Of a DNA stretch of 64,000 bases, positions 52,113-61,723 are shown one piece after another. The notes below the pieces were generated by a model. It was not told where the DNA came from. It saw only the letters and a list, made by a program, of their open reading frames with translations, and ran no database searches. The stretch is from G965240365 sp965240365 (GTDB taxonomy: Bacteria > Pseudomonadota > Gammaproteobacteria > Eutrophobiales > Eutrophobiaceae): assembly GCA_965240365.1 (NCBI GenBank), contig OZ251218.1, forward strand, positions 1,736,001-1,800,000. The letters run 5' to 3'. Positions within the stretch are counted from its first letter, which is position 1, and each line of letters begins with the position of its first letter. Position numbers and translations under genes: made by a program.

Positions 52113-53366
52113 ATGAAAGACTTTATGCAACCGTTCCAACTGAACTCCGCCGGTTTCGATACCGTCAGCGCTTTTCTTCGGGATGGAGAAAACCCGTTGA
52201 CATCGGCCGTGAGCGAAATTATCGAGAAGTTCGGCACGCCCGAGGAAATCAATGCCAAGGCCGCCGCCGCGCGCGATCTCGGTGCCATTAAAAGCAGGCT
52301 CAAGGATATAGGCTCGCCATATCTTGCGGATCTGGAATGGCTGGAGAATCAGCGCGATCAAAGCGCCTTCGTCAGGATGGCAGACCATGAAACGCCCCTT
52401 GTCCCGGCAGGACAAAAACGAACCGGTACGAACGTGACGCTGGAAATCAGTGCGTGCCAGTATTTTCCCTGGCTTATTGATCAGGCGCGGTACTGTATCG
52501 AAAATTGCGAATTGATGCCGGGCCGTATCATCCGGGTCCGTAACATGAAGGAGTCCGAGGAAGACAATGGCGATTTACTGGCCATGAATGCCGCCGTTCA
52601 GATTATCGGCGCAACCATGGTCGAAACCTTGAATACCAACGGCCTGGATGGGTCAAACGTTCACCTGGGGGGGCCTGAGACGATTACAGGCTATTTCGGA
52701 GGGATCGGCATGCCAAACCGGCATCCCGTCAAATGGCTTGAGGAATATCTCTACTATTACACCCGCTATGGGACAAGGCAGGCCCTGAACATCAGCCCGG
52801 GCCAGCTCATGGTTGGATATCTTCTCAATCAACTTGGCGTCGATAACGAGTTCAAGGTGTCGGTGTTCTATGGTGGCAGCGACAGCGCCTTCGGGGTTTT
52901 CCATACCCTCGCCGTGGCATGTCTGATGAGTCGTCGCGACGGACGGTCACCCCTGATCGGACTGAACCTAAACAATTCGGTAAATCTTGAGACCATCAGA
53001 TCAATCGCCGATGTGCGAGACAGGCTTGGCATGACCGATACGGTGCGTATTGAACATCATGTCACCGAAGCCTATAAAAGCATCGTGACGCAGCCCTACT
53101 GCCGTCGCGATGAACTGGTCGAGGCCGCGCGGACGATAACCAATATCGCGGCGAAGCATGAAGGCGGCGACCCGGAGGTCGAGAGCACCCGGGATCATCC
53201 ATCCGATATCATGGACTATTTCGTACCGAAGTCCGACGCCGTGTCATCGGGCGCGATGTCCGCGTTTCAACGCAACTATATGGACAAACACGATGCCATG
53301 CAGGTCACCGCCCGAAGCCTTATCAAGCAGGGTGTCGGCGTGACCGCCGCCGGTCTGCATGGATAG
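52113..53366 (+). CDS. Unrecognised protein in redox operon
   Basis: A 417-residue soluble protein with a strong AAAGGAGG ribosome site. I do not recognise the family. It has no signal peptide and no transmembrane helix. Alternating strands and helices with Gly-rich turns (VHLGGPETITGYFGGIGMPNRHP, NISPGQLMVGYLLNQLGV, VSVFYGGSDSAFGVFHTLAVACL, IGLNLNNSVNLETIRSIADV) would suit a TIM-barrel. Possible catalytic groups include EISACQYF, RVRNMKESEED and RIEHHVTEAYKSIV. It lies 30 bases after the aldehyde dehydrogenase and 75 before a BisC-like molybdoenzyme, which ties it to that pathway. Confidence 0.8.
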   Translation: MKDFMQPFQLNSAGFDTVSAFLRDGENPLTSAVSEIIEKFGTPEEINAKAAAARDLGAIKSRLKDIGSPYLADLEWLENQRDQSAFVRMADHETPLVPAGQKRTGTNVTLEISACQYFPWLIDQARYCIENCELMPGRIIRVRNMKESEEDNGDLLAMNAAVQIIGATMVETLNTNGLDGSNVHLGGPETITGYFGGIGMPNRHPVKWLEEYLYYYTRYGTRQALNISPGQLMVGYLLNQLGVDNEFKVSVFYGGSDSAFGVFHTLAVACLMSRRDGRSPLIGLNLNNSVNLETIRSIADVRDRLGMTDTVRIEHHVTEAYKSIVTQPYCRRDELVEAARTITNIAAKHEGGDPEVESTRDHPSDIMDYFVPKSDAVSSGAMSAFQRNYMDKHDAMQVTARSLIKQGVGVTAAGLHG

Positions 53367-53441
53367 CCGGATCGAAATGCGCCGCTTTCGCTGCATTCGG
53401 CACACCGGCGTCGCGGCTGTTCATTGGCGGAAGTCACCGCA

Positions 53442-55784
53442 ATGCAGATGCAACCAATGAGTCATGCGAAGCACATATCCACTGGTCCGTTGACAAGCAG
53501 TCATTGGGGGACCTACCGGGCGCGGAAGAATGCCGCCGGCCGGCTCTCGATCGTTCCATTCGAGGATGATCCGGATCCCTCCCCGATTGGAACCGGCATG
53601 CTTGAGGTCCGGGATGGACCATTGCGCATCGCCAGACCCGCCATCCGCAAAAGCTGGCTGGAAAAGGGCGTGGGCGCGGCAGGCGAACAGCGCGGGCGGG
53701 AACCGTTCGTTCAGGTGTCGTGGGAAGAGGCTGAACAGCGCATTGCCGATGAACTGGACCGCATCAGGCGGGGCTTTGGAAATGAAGCAATCTTCGGCGG
53801 ATCCTATGGCTGGGCCAGCGCCGGGCGTTTTCACCATGCGCAAAGCCAGCTTAAAAGGTTCCTCAATTGCGCGGGCGGCCATACATCGTCGGTCAACACC
53901 TACAGCTTTGCCGCGGCCGAGGTCATGATTCCCCATGTCCTGGGGAGTTTCCGCGATCATTTATATACCTCGACCGCATGGTCTCATGTCATCGAGAATA
54001 CCCGGCTTTTCGTCGCGTTTGGCGGCGTGCCGCTTAAAAACGGGCAGATCGCGCAAGGCGGCGGGGGCAGGCATATACAAAGGGCATCGTTGCGCGCCGC
54101 GGTCAATGCCGGGGTGAAATTCGTCGATATCGCGCCGCTATCGAACAGCTTTGCCCGTGAAACCGGCGCGAGGTGGATTGCGCCGCGGCCCTGCACCGAT
54201 ACCGCGTTGATCCTGGGGTTGTGTACCGAACTGGTGCGCCAAGATTTGCTCGACCGTGACTTTCTCGAAACCTACACCTCCGGCTATGGTCAATTTGAAG
54301 ACTATCTCACGGGGCAGGTCGATGGGGTGGTGAAATCTGCGGAATGGGCGGCGGAGCTATGCGGCGTTTCGGCCGAAGAGATCAGGGTTTTGGCCCGCGA
54401 CATGGCCGGTACCCGAACGATGATCTCCGTTAGCTGGTCGCTGACCCGTCAGCAATATGGCGAATATCCTTTTTGGGCGGCGATTGCCTTAGCGGCGATG
54501 TTGGGACAAATCGGTTTACCAGGCGGCGGCATCTGTTTTGGATATAGTGCCGTAAATTCAGTCGGCAACGGGTTGGGGCCCTTGCCTTATGCCGCTTTCC
54601 CCCAAGGTAAAAATCCGGTTGATTCCTTCATTCCCGTGGCGCGTATTGCCGATATGCTACTTAATCCGGGACAGGATTTTCAGTATGACGGCAAAAAATA
54701 TACCTATCCGGATATCAAGCTTATCTGGTGGGCCGGGGGCAATCCGTTCCACCATCATCAGGATTTGTGGCGGCTGAAACAAGCCTGGGCGAAACCGGAT
54801 ACCGTTATTGTGAATGAATGGTGCTGGACCGCGAGCGCGAAACATGCCGATATTGTTTTGCCATGCACTACTCCGGTTGAACGCAGGGATCTTGCCCTGA
54901 CCCCCCGCGACGATCATCTGGTATCCATGTCTCCCCTGACAGACCCGGTAGGGGAGGCAAGAGACGATCATGACATCTTCCTGTCCATTGCAGAACGGAT
55001 GGGGTTTGCACGGGCGTTTAGCGATGGGCGCAGCCCGCAGGATTGGCAGGCCTTGCTATATGGCGACACGCGTGCCGCCCTGAAACGGCGCGGGGTTGAG
55101 ATTCCGGCATATGAGGATTTTCTTAAAATGGAATATTTTCGACTGACATCCCCGCAGCCGAAAACGGTGATGTTGTCGGATTTCCGAAACAATCCCCTCA
55201 AATCGCCCCTAAATACGCCCAGCGGCAAGATCGAGATTTTCTCCGAGGTGATCGCGGGATATAATTTGCCCGATTTCCCCGGCTATCCCGCTTGGACCGC
55301 TCCCTCGGAATGGTTGGGCACTGCCGACGGTACGGAGTTGCATTTGGTTACGCATCAACCTTCTAGCAAACTGCATTCCCAACTTGATCACGCGCCGCTG
55401 AGCAGAAGCCGGAAGCTAAACGGACGGGAAGTGGTCAAGATCAACCCCGAAGATGCAGCGGTAAGGGGTATTCAGGACGGCGATGCGGTCAGAATATACA
55501 CGGTTCGGGGCGCCTGTCTGGCCAGTGCAAAGCTGACGGTTAATGTGCGCAAAAATGTCCTGATCATGGAGACCGGGTCCTGGTTCGACCCGGCCCCGGA
55601 TCAGGACGGGCCCGGTGTTTGTGTGCATGGAAACCCGAATGCCGTGACGCCCGATAGGCCGACTTCCGCGCTTGCGCAGGGACCAGGGGCCAATACCTGT
55701 TTGGTCAGGATTGAAAAGGCAACGCAACCATGTCCTGACCGGGCGGCGTTTGAGCCGCCGGAAATCATTGACTACAGGAGGTGA
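53442..55784 (+). CDS. BisC/TorZ-like molybdopterin oxidoreductase
   Basis: A 780-residue bis-MGD enzyme of the DMSO reductase family, subgroup of biotin sulfoxide/TMAO/DMSO reductases. The Mo-ligand region reads GGSYGWASAGRFHHAQSQLKRF, with Ser in the GWxS position. Other typical stretches are AWSHVIENTRLFVAFGG, ARWIAPRPCTDTALILGLC, AAMLGQIGLPGGGICF, IKLIWWAGGNPFHHHQDLWRL and KLHSQLDHAPLSRS. There is no Fe-S motif at the N terminus and no twin-arginine signal, so it is likely cytosolic, like BisC. ATG 53442 has GGAAG eight bases upstream and is preferred over TTG 53424. It probably reduces an S- or N-oxide of an imported compound. Confidence 0.9.
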   Translation: MQMQPMSHAKHISTGPLTSSHWGTYRARKNAAGRLSIVPFEDDPDPSPIGTGMLEVRDGPLRIARPAIRKSWLEKGVGAAGEQRGREPFVQVSWEEAEQRIADELDRIRRGFGNEAIFGGSYGWASAGRFHHAQSQLKRFLNCAGGHTSSVNTYSFAAAEVMIPHVLGSFRDHLYTSTAWSHVIENTRLFVAFGGVPLKNGQIAQGGGGRHIQRASLRAAVNAGVKFVDIAPLSNSFARETGARWIAPRPCTDTALILGLCTELVRQDLLDRDFLETYTSGYGQFEDYLTGQVDGVVKSAEWAAELCGVSAEEIRVLARDMAGTRTMISVSWSLTRQQYGEYPFWAAIALAAMLGQIGLPGGGICFGYSAVNSVGNGLGPLPYAAFPQGKNPVDSFIPVARIADMLLNPGQDFQYDGKKYTYPDIKLIWWAGGNPFHHHQDLWRLKQAWAKPDTVIVNEWCWTASAKHADIVLPCTTPVERRDLALTPRDDHLVSMSPLTDPVGEARDDHDIFLSIAERMGFARAFSDGRSPQDWQALLYGDTRAALKRRGVEIPAYEDFLKMEYFRLTSPQPKTVMLSDFRNNPLKSPLNTPSGKIEIFSEVIAGYNLPDFPGYPAWTAPSEWLGTADGTELHLVTHQPSSKLHSQLDHAPLSRSRKLNGREVVKINPEDAAVRGIQDGDAVRIYTVRGACLASAKLTVNVRKNVLIMETGSWFDPAPDQDGPGVCVHGNPNAVTPDRPTSALAQGPGANTCLVRIEKATQPCPDRAAFEPPEIIDYRR

Positions 55785-55881
55785 AGCCAAGAGAGTTCCA
55801 CGATCGATTGGTATGAAATCACCGATCGGCATCAATCCAAATAGGTTAATTCAAATCATGCAGGAGGAAACATAAAATACT

Positions 55882-56871
55882 TTGCATCTATATTTTGGGA
55901 TGCTTGCATTTACGACAAGTATCGTGATGGCGGCAGAATATGAGATTGATGTCTCATTGGAAACCGGTCCGAATCACATTCGAAATGTCGTTGTGGGAGA
56001 AATCACGGACAAGATCGAACAAGCCAGTAATGGCAGATTGAAATTCAACCTTTTCCACGGATCGGCCAAATTCAAAGGCAAAGATGAATTGACGGCCCTG
56101 GCGCAAGGCGCACTGGATATGGGTGTGGTCGGTAATTGGTATATGGGCGCGATCGTTCCTGACTTTAATATGGCGGGGCTGCCAATGTTTTATGGCTTGC
56201 CGCGCGAAGAGCAGTATAAAGTCTGGGACGGTAAGACAGGTCAGGAAATTCGCCGGCGTTTAGTCGACAAGCTTGATATTGTCATAATTGGCGATTCGAT
56301 TGATCTTGGATTTGGCGCAATGTTCTTTGTTGACAAGGAAGTCAAAAGCCCTGGCGATCTGGTCGGTCTTAAGATGCGCGCGCCTGGTGGAGCCGCGCAT
56401 ATCGCGCGTTTCGAGGTCTTAGGGGCTGCTGCCGTGTCGATTCCGTTTGCCGATGTGCCGCAGGCGCTTCAACGGGGTACCGTTGACGGCATTGCCTCAA
56501 ATCATGAAGCAATTCGATCCGCGAAGTTGTGGGAATCCGGTTTGAAGTATTCCTATTCGGACTACCATGCATTCTTTCAGTATATCCCGATCATGTCGCA
56601 ACGGAAATGGGATGAACTGCCGGAGGATTTGCAGGCCGTTATCACGAACACTTGGCAAGAAGCCGTCGGTGCGGCCCGCGACCGTGCGGCCAACCGCCAG
56701 GAGCAAGCCGCGAAGGAAAGTGCTGCCAATGGCATGATACATGTCGTTGGCGCCGCAGAGGATCTTGCCGCAATGCGCGCGACCTTAATGGATCGTCAGG
56801 ACGATTTGATAAAGGAGCTTCGCATTGACCCCGCGCTGATTGAAATGGCGCGCGAAGACCTTTCCAATTAG
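55882..56871 (+). CDS. TRAP solute-binding protein DctP-like (system 2)
   Basis: Periplasmic receptor of the DctP family, ~325 residues. The mature region starts AAEYEIDVSLETGPNHI and contains FHGSAKFKGKDELTALAQGALDMG, MFYGLPREEQYKVWDG, the conserved Arg in GLKMRAPGGA and FADVPQALQRGTVDGIASN. The start is unclear: AGGAGG at 55862-55867 is followed by ATAAAATAC instead of an ATG, and the listed TTG start gives a signal peptide without basic residues. Removing one T from the T4 run at ~55891 would join KYFASIF to GMLAFTTSIVMA, a normal signal peptide. First gene of dctP-dctQ-dctM. Confidence 0.85.
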   Translation: MHLYFGMLAFTTSIVMAAEYEIDVSLETGPNHIRNVVVGEITDKIEQASNGRLKFNLFHGSAKFKGKDELTALAQGALDMGVVGNWYMGAIVPDFNMAGLPMFYGLPREEQYKVWDGKTGQEIRRRLVDKLDIVIIGDSIDLGFGAMFFVDKEVKSPGDLVGLKMRAPGGAAHIARFEVLGAAAVSIPFADVPQALQRGTVDGIASNHEAIRSAKLWESGLKYSYSDYHAFFQYIPIMSQRKWDELPEDLQAVITNTWQEAVGAARDRAANRQEQAAKESAANGMIHVVGAAEDLAAMRATLMDRQDDLIKELRIDPALIEMAREDLSN

Positions 56872-56943
56872 ACCGCCTGCGGAGGATCGGTCTACGCATC
56901 GGTCCTCCGCAGTTTCCATATCTTGAATCGATCGGACGGCGAA

Positions 56944-57483
56944 ATGACACGGTTTGAAAGAATGTGGGATTCTTTTGAGGATGCGATCCTCAGCATTCTC
57001 GCGCTGAGCGCGCTTGTGATGGTATGCTTCGAAGTTTTTGCGCGCTATTGGATGCCATCGATCCTGCCCGATTGGGGCGCCGAGGTGATCATGTACTTCA
57101 TTATTACGGCGGTGTTGATTTCCGGCAACCAACTGGTTTTGGCCGATCAACATATCCGTGCGGACCTGTTTGTGCGGCAGCTTCCAGCCGCGCCCCGGCG
57201 GATGATCGATTTCGCAATTCTTTTGATTGGGTTTTTATATTGCGGGGTCGTTTCCTGGTTTGCGGTCGAGGTGGTTGCGTTTGCCCGCCTGATCGACATT
57301 CGATCCGACAGTTCGCTTCAGTTCAAGCAGTGGATATTCTACCTCATCCTGCTGATTTCTTTTGGATTGATGGCAATACGCTATTTGATCCAGATCGTTC
57401 GGTTCGTAAAGAACGATTCATCCCAAGACACTTCCGTGCATGATAAAATCCAGGACCGCATAAGTAAGGCGCAAAGTTCATGA
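56944..57483 (+). CDS. TRAP small permease DctQ (system 2)
   Basis: A 179-residue membrane protein with four helices. EVFARYWMPSILPDWGAEVIMYFI and the following LVLADQHIRADLFV are the usual DctQ signature. The ATG at 56944 is preferred over TTG 56923. It overlaps dctM by four bases. Confidence 0.9.
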   Translation: MTRFERMWDSFEDAILSILALSALVMVCFEVFARYWMPSILPDWGAEVIMYFIITAVLISGNQLVLADQHIRADLFVRQLPAAPRRMIDFAILLIGFLYCGVVSWFAVEVVAFARLIDIRSDSSLQFKQWIFYLILLISFGLMAIRYLIQIVRFVKNDSSQDTSVHDKIQDRISKAQSS

Positions 57484-58760
57484 ATCCTTTATCCGCCATT
57501 GGGATATTCCTGACTTTTCTGTTCGCGGGCATGCCGATTTTCCTCGTACTCGGGTTGCTTTCTCTATTGTTGTTTTGGGTGGAAGGCGAGCCTCTGATCG
57601 CGTTGCCACAATTATTTGTCGATCACCTTAAGTCAGAGGTACTGGTTGCCATTCCATTTTTTGTCATTGCGGCACAGTTCATGCAGCGAGGCGGGATCGC
57701 CAAAGCCCTGGTCGATTGCGCGTATTCATGGGTAGGCGCAATCCGAGGAGGGCTGGCGCTGGTTTGTGTGCTTGCAACCTGTATCTTTGCCTCCATTTCC
57801 GGTTCGTCGGTCGCAACGGCGATGGCAATGGGCAAATTGTTGGTGCCGGAAATGATTCAAAAAAACTATGAACGGCATTTCGCTCTGGGCGTCGTCGGCG
57901 CCTCCGGAACCCTGGGTATTCTTATTCCGCCCTCATTGGCCATGATTGTCTACGCGGTGATTGCCGAGGAATCGGTACCACGCCTTTTCCTTGCCGGAAT
58001 CGTTCCGGGACTATTGCAGGCTGGGCTCTTTGCGGCCTGGGTCATTTTTTACACGCGCCGCAAAAACTATCCGCGCGGCGAACCGATGAGTTGGGGGGAA
58101 CGAAAAAAGGTCAATTTTCAAGCCGGACCGGCTATGTTGCTGCCTATCATTATTCTTGGCGGCATCTACAGCGGCATTGTCACCGTCACGGAGGCGGCCG
58201 GGGTGGCGGCTTTCTGCGCTATTGTGATCTCTTTGATTTTTTATAAAGCGTGCAGAATGAACGAAGTTCCTGAGATACTTGCCGAAGCCATGAAAATGAC
58301 GGCGGTGATCTTCTTTATCATTCTCGGCGCCATTTCTTTTGGCTATTGGATCACCGATGCGCGTCTGGCGGATAAATTGATCGAACTCGTGACCATGCAT
58401 GACCTCAAAGCCTGGCAGTTTCTATTGCTGATGAATGTTATTATGCTGGTGCTCGGTATGTTCCTGGAGACGATAGCGGTGATGCTGATAACCGTTCCGC
58501 TTGTACTGCCGCTTCTTGGTCCGCTCGGGATCGATCCGGTTCACTATGCAATGGTCGTGACGATCAATATGGAATTGGCCCTGCTCACACCTCCTGTCGG
58601 ACTGAACCTGTTCGTTTTATCATCAATATCCAATACCCCCGTGGAAACCGCGGCGAAAGGTGTCCTTCCGTTCATTGCGATCATGCTGGTTCTGCTGGGT
58701 ATTATTACTTTCGTGCCTGAGATATCGCTGTTTCTTCCAAATCTGGTGTACGGAGGTTGA
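57480..58760 (+). CDS. TRAP large permease DctM (system 2)
   Basis: A 426-residue membrane protein with about 12 helices. It contains ISGSSVATAMAMGKLLVPEM, GASGTLGILIPPSLAMIVYA, VTEAAGVAAFCAIV and ALLTPPVGLNLFVLSSI. Completes an intact DctPQM transporter directly behind the redox operon, so it may feed that pathway. Confidence 0.93.
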   Translation: MNPLSAIGIFLTFLFAGMPIFLVLGLLSLLLFWVEGEPLIALPQLFVDHLKSEVLVAIPFFVIAAQFMQRGGIAKALVDCAYSWVGAIRGGLALVCVLATCIFASISGSSVATAMAMGKLLVPEMIQKNYERHFALGVVGASGTLGILIPPSLAMIVYAVIAEESVPRLFLAGIVPGLLQAGLFAAWVIFYTRRKNYPRGEPMSWGERKKVNFQAGPAMLLPIIILGGIYSGIVTVTEAAGVAAFCAIVISLIFYKACRMNEVPEILAEAMKMTAVIFFIILGAISFGYWITDARLADKLIELVTMHDLKAWQFLLLMNVIMLVLGMFLETIAVMLITVPLVLPLLGPLGIDPVHYAMVVTINMELALLTPPVGLNLFVLSSISNTPVETAAKGVLPFIAIMLVLLGIITFVPEISLFLPNLVYGG

Positions 58761-58846
58761 GCCGTGAAGAATTACGATCATCGCCGCCGGGCAGCATTGG
58801 AACCGCCGAAAATCATCTCTCGGGATCGGCATGTGCGATAATCTCC

Positions 58847-59551
58847 TTAAGTTGCTGGCGATTGGGCGAGATTGATCAGAAACCGCACGGTCCAGTCGGG
58901 ATCGGTGATCATCGGGCAGTGCTGCTGCCGCCACCGGCTGACCGTCCAGTCCGGTTGTGTCGCAAGATACTTGAACGTTTCGTCAAAATAGGGCGAAGCA
59001 TAGTGCGTCAGCCGCGCATAATGCTTCCGGGGGATCTGCGTGAAACGGCAGGTCAACCGGATCGGCTGTTTCCAGGTGCCGATAGGTTGCGGGCGCAGAA
59101 AACCAGTGATTTTCGCCGCACTTTTCCCCAGGCCGAAAAGACCGATATCCGGCGGGACGATCGAATGTCCATCCTCTGTCAGGCAGAGTGCGCGCGCCGT
59201 CGATTGCCTGATTGTCAGAACGCTTTCACCGTCGCGCGGTGCGAACGCATCCAGAAGAACCAAGGCGCTGATACTGTCCGAACGACGATCGGCAGCTCCA
59301 ATAACGGGCATGCCGCCGTAGGAATGGCCTACCAGAACGATATCCCGACCCGCTGATGAGTCCAGGGCGCGAACGGTGTCTTTGATGTGGCGTTCCAGGT
59401 CCGTCTCCTTCGCCGGAGATACGCGGAGATTCGACATGCCTGAGAGGGTGGGAGCCAGGACCTGGTGCCCTGCGGCATATAATCGGCACGCCACCTTGTC
59501 CCAGCACCAGCCTCCAAAAAAGGCGCCATGTATCAGTATGAATGTTGCCAC
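58847..59551 (-). CDS. Alpha/beta hydrolase
   Basis: A 234-residue serine hydrolase. The oxyanion region ILIHGAFFGGWCWDKVACRL and the nucleophile elbow GHSYGG (Ser about residue 98) are clear. The catalytic acid may lie in LVLLDAFAPRDGE, and the His near the C terminus in DPDWTVRFLINLAQ is not obvious. The length and the start MATFILIHGAF fit small esterase/HNL-like hydrolases. It stands on the opposite strand between two TRAP systems, so a role in releasing an imported ester is possible but unproven. Confidence 0.85.
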   Translation of the reverse strand: MATFILIHGAFFGGWCWDKVACRLYAAGHQVLAPTLSGMSNLRVSPAKETDLERHIKDTVRALDSSAGRDIVLVGHSYGGMPVIGAADRRSDSISALVLLDAFAPRDGESVLTIRQSTARALCLTEDGHSIVPPDIGLFGLGKSAAKITGFLRPQPIGTWKQPIRLTCRFTQIPRKHYARLTHYASPYFDETFKYLATQPDWTVSRWRQQHCPMITDPDWTVRFLINLAQSPAT

Positions 59552-59831
59552 ATGCGGTTCCGATCTGCTTTAGTCTTGCTGTCTTCAATTTTATATAGCC
59601 GGACTGTAGTGTACGGTTCTGCAGATAGGTAATCAAATTTTCTTATCGGACAAAAATTTTTAATAACTTTACATAAAATATAAATCTGTGTTATATAGTA
59701 TTTCATCAGAATTCACAATGTAGAGTGTTCCGTCAAGGGATGCAGTTATTTCGAGCAATCGGTTGGCGCATAACGATGCGTCCCGCTTGGAATCCTATGC
59801 GTGAAAGCGCTTTAGCAAAGGGAGAAACTTT
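59552..59831. other. Control region of TRAP system 3
   Basis: 280 bases between divergent genes, AT-rich in the centre. A candidate promoter has TTTACA (59668-59673) and TATATA (59692-59697), 18 bases apart. The leader to dctP is about 130 bases long and carries no pattern that I recognise. Confidence 0.35.
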
Positions 59832-60884
59832 ATGAAGCAAACGATCAAGAGACTCGTAATCGGTTCAATGGTTGCCGTGTGCGCCGTGTCATTCGCGTGG
59901 GATGCGGAGGCGCGCGACAAGGTCCGTTGGCGGATGCATTCCGCTTTCGGCAAACAGCTTCCTGTGGTGGGTGGAACGGCGCATTACATCGCTGAGCAGG
60001 TCGGCAGGATGTCGGGCGGAGACTTCAGAATCAAGGTGTTCGAGCCGGGGGCGCTGACGGGTGGCTATGCTTATTACGACCCGATCGCACAAGGCGCGTT
60101 TGAAGCTGCTTATGGATCGCCGGGCGCCAACCAGAGTAAAAGTCCCGCGCTGGCATTTGCATCTTCCTGGCCTTTTGGCCCCGGGATTGGCGAATTCCTC
60201 GCTTGGCTGAAGCATGGCGGCGGGGAAGAAATCATTTCCGAAATCTACGCGCGCGACAACATAAAATACTTCATGTGCGGTCTGATTCCACCGGAAACTT
60301 CAGGCTGGTTCCGGGAACGTGTCGACCGGATCGAGCAGTTGCGGGGACTGAAAATGCGGTTCTCCGGCATGGGCGCGCTGGTGATGCAGAAATTTGGCGT
60401 ATCGACGCAACTACTGGCGGGCGGTGATATCTACCCTGCGTTGGAATTGGGCACGATCGATGCCACCGAATTCATGATGCCTGCCATCGACCGGTCGCTC
60501 GGCCTGTACCAGATTGCAAAATACAATTACTTTCCCGGCTGGCATCAGCAATCCTCAACCAGTGAGATCTTGGTCGGCATGGAAGCCTGGAATGCCTTGC
60601 CTCCGGAATATCAGGCCATGTTCGAAGCGGCATGTACCGCGAGCGTTACCATGCAGATCGCTGAAGGCGAGGCTGCCCAGTATCAGGCCATGCTCGATAA
60701 CGAAGCCAGTGGCGTGACCAACGTGATCTGGCCGGACGACATTCTGGACCAACTGCGTAAAGCCTGGGAGGAAGTCGTCGCGGAACAGGTTGCGGATAAC
60801 GAAGATGTTGCAAGGCTTTGGGAAAGTTACAGCACATTTCACGAGAAATACAAGATTTGGGGTGAGCGTGGTTATCTGAAATAG
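59832..60884 (+). CDS. TRAP solute-binding protein (FcbT1/TakP-like, system 3)
   Basis: A 350-residue periplasmic receptor with a good ribosome site (AGGGAG) and a signal peptide ending near residue 28 (FAWDAEA). WRMHSAFGKQLPVVGGTAHYIAEQV and PGWHQQSSTSEILV with the Trp/His motif place it with the mannitol/chloroaromatic and alpha-keto-acid (TakP) receptors rather than with DctP proper. The Arg in LRGLKMRFSG and Glu in DATEFMMPA would bind the carboxylate. First gene of an intact three-gene TRAP system. Confidence 0.9.
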   Translation: MKQTIKRLVIGSMVAVCAVSFAWDAEARDKVRWRMHSAFGKQLPVVGGTAHYIAEQVGRMSGGDFRIKVFEPGALTGGYAYYDPIAQGAFEAAYGSPGANQSKSPALAFASSWPFGPGIGEFLAWLKHGGGEEIISEIYARDNIKYFMCGLIPPETSGWFRERVDRIEQLRGLKMRFSGMGALVMQKFGVSTQLLAGGDIYPALELGTIDATEFMMPAIDRSLGLYQIAKYNYFPGWHQQSSTSEILVGMEAWNALPPEYQAMFEAACTASVTMQIAEGEAAQYQAMLDNEASGVTNVIWPDDILDQLRKAWEEVVAEQVADNEDVARLWESYSTFHEKYKIWGERGYLK

Positions 60885-61032
60885 GGCGCGGCCTCTGTCG
60901 TGCGGGAAAGATCATCCGGCAAGCAACGATTGCCGTTTCGCGAGCCGCCTGGCGATCGTTGCCTGAGCACGGATGTTCTGATTTTTTTACGCGCTTGAAA
61001 ATAAACGACTAATCCCGGACAGGAATCTACGA

Positions 61033-61719
61033 ATGCTGTTTGACGCCGTCTTGCGGGTTTGCCGTTTTCTTGATCGGTGCGTTCGATATGCCGGATTAGC
61101 TGGAGGCTGGCTGATACTGCCATTGATCGCCATCATAATGTTCGATGTTGTAACCCGTAAACTGGACGTGACGCGCTTGTGGTTTGCGGAGTTCACCATC
61201 AATTACGGTTATTCGATCTCCACCATCATTCAGGATCTGGAATGGCACTTCCATGCGGTGCTGATGATGCTGAGTTTCGGATTGGCCTATCTGGTAAATG
61301 CACATGTCCGTGTCGATGTTTTTCGTGAATTGCTGCATCGGCGAAAGCAGGTTTGGCTGGAATGGCTGAGCATCCTGCTGCTAGGTATCCCTTTCCTGCT
61401 GGTTATGGTGGTTTATGGCTGGATGTTATTTGAAATTGCCTGGGTTCAGAACGAGGGTTCGGATTCCTTGACCGGATTGAATCATCGCTGGTTCATTAAA
61501 TTTTTCATTCCGCTCGGTTTTGTGCTGATACTTTGCGCCCTGATTGCCACTTTGGGGCGTTTGACGGTCTATTTGTTCGGCTCACCGGCGCAAAAAGCCT
61601 CCGCGCGGGCAAGTTTATCGATATTTTCGCACGACATGACAGGGACGGACGTGACAAACCAACCTGCCGATCCGGCCATAGCCGCCGAAAAAACGGATCG
61701 CAAATCACAGCGGTATTGA
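61033..61719 (+). CDS. TRAP small permease (system 3)
   Basis: A 228-residue membrane protein with four helices, longer than system 2 DctQ as is usual in the FcbT2 group. LVNAHVRVDVF and the helical LEWLSILLLGIPFLLVMVVYG segments are typical. It ends four bases before dctM. Confidence 0.88.
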   Translation: MLFDAVLRVCRFLDRCVRYAGLAGGWLILPLIAIIMFDVVTRKLDVTRLWFAEFTINYGYSISTIIQDLEWHFHAVLMMLSFGLAYLVNAHVRVDVFRELLHRRKQVWLEWLSILLLGIPFLLVMVVYGWMLFEIAWVQNEGSDSLTGLNHRWFIKFFIPLGFVLILCALIATLGRLTVYLFGSPAQKASARASLSIFSHDMTGTDVTNQPADPAIAAEKTDRKSQRY

Positions 61720-61723
61720 AGCG

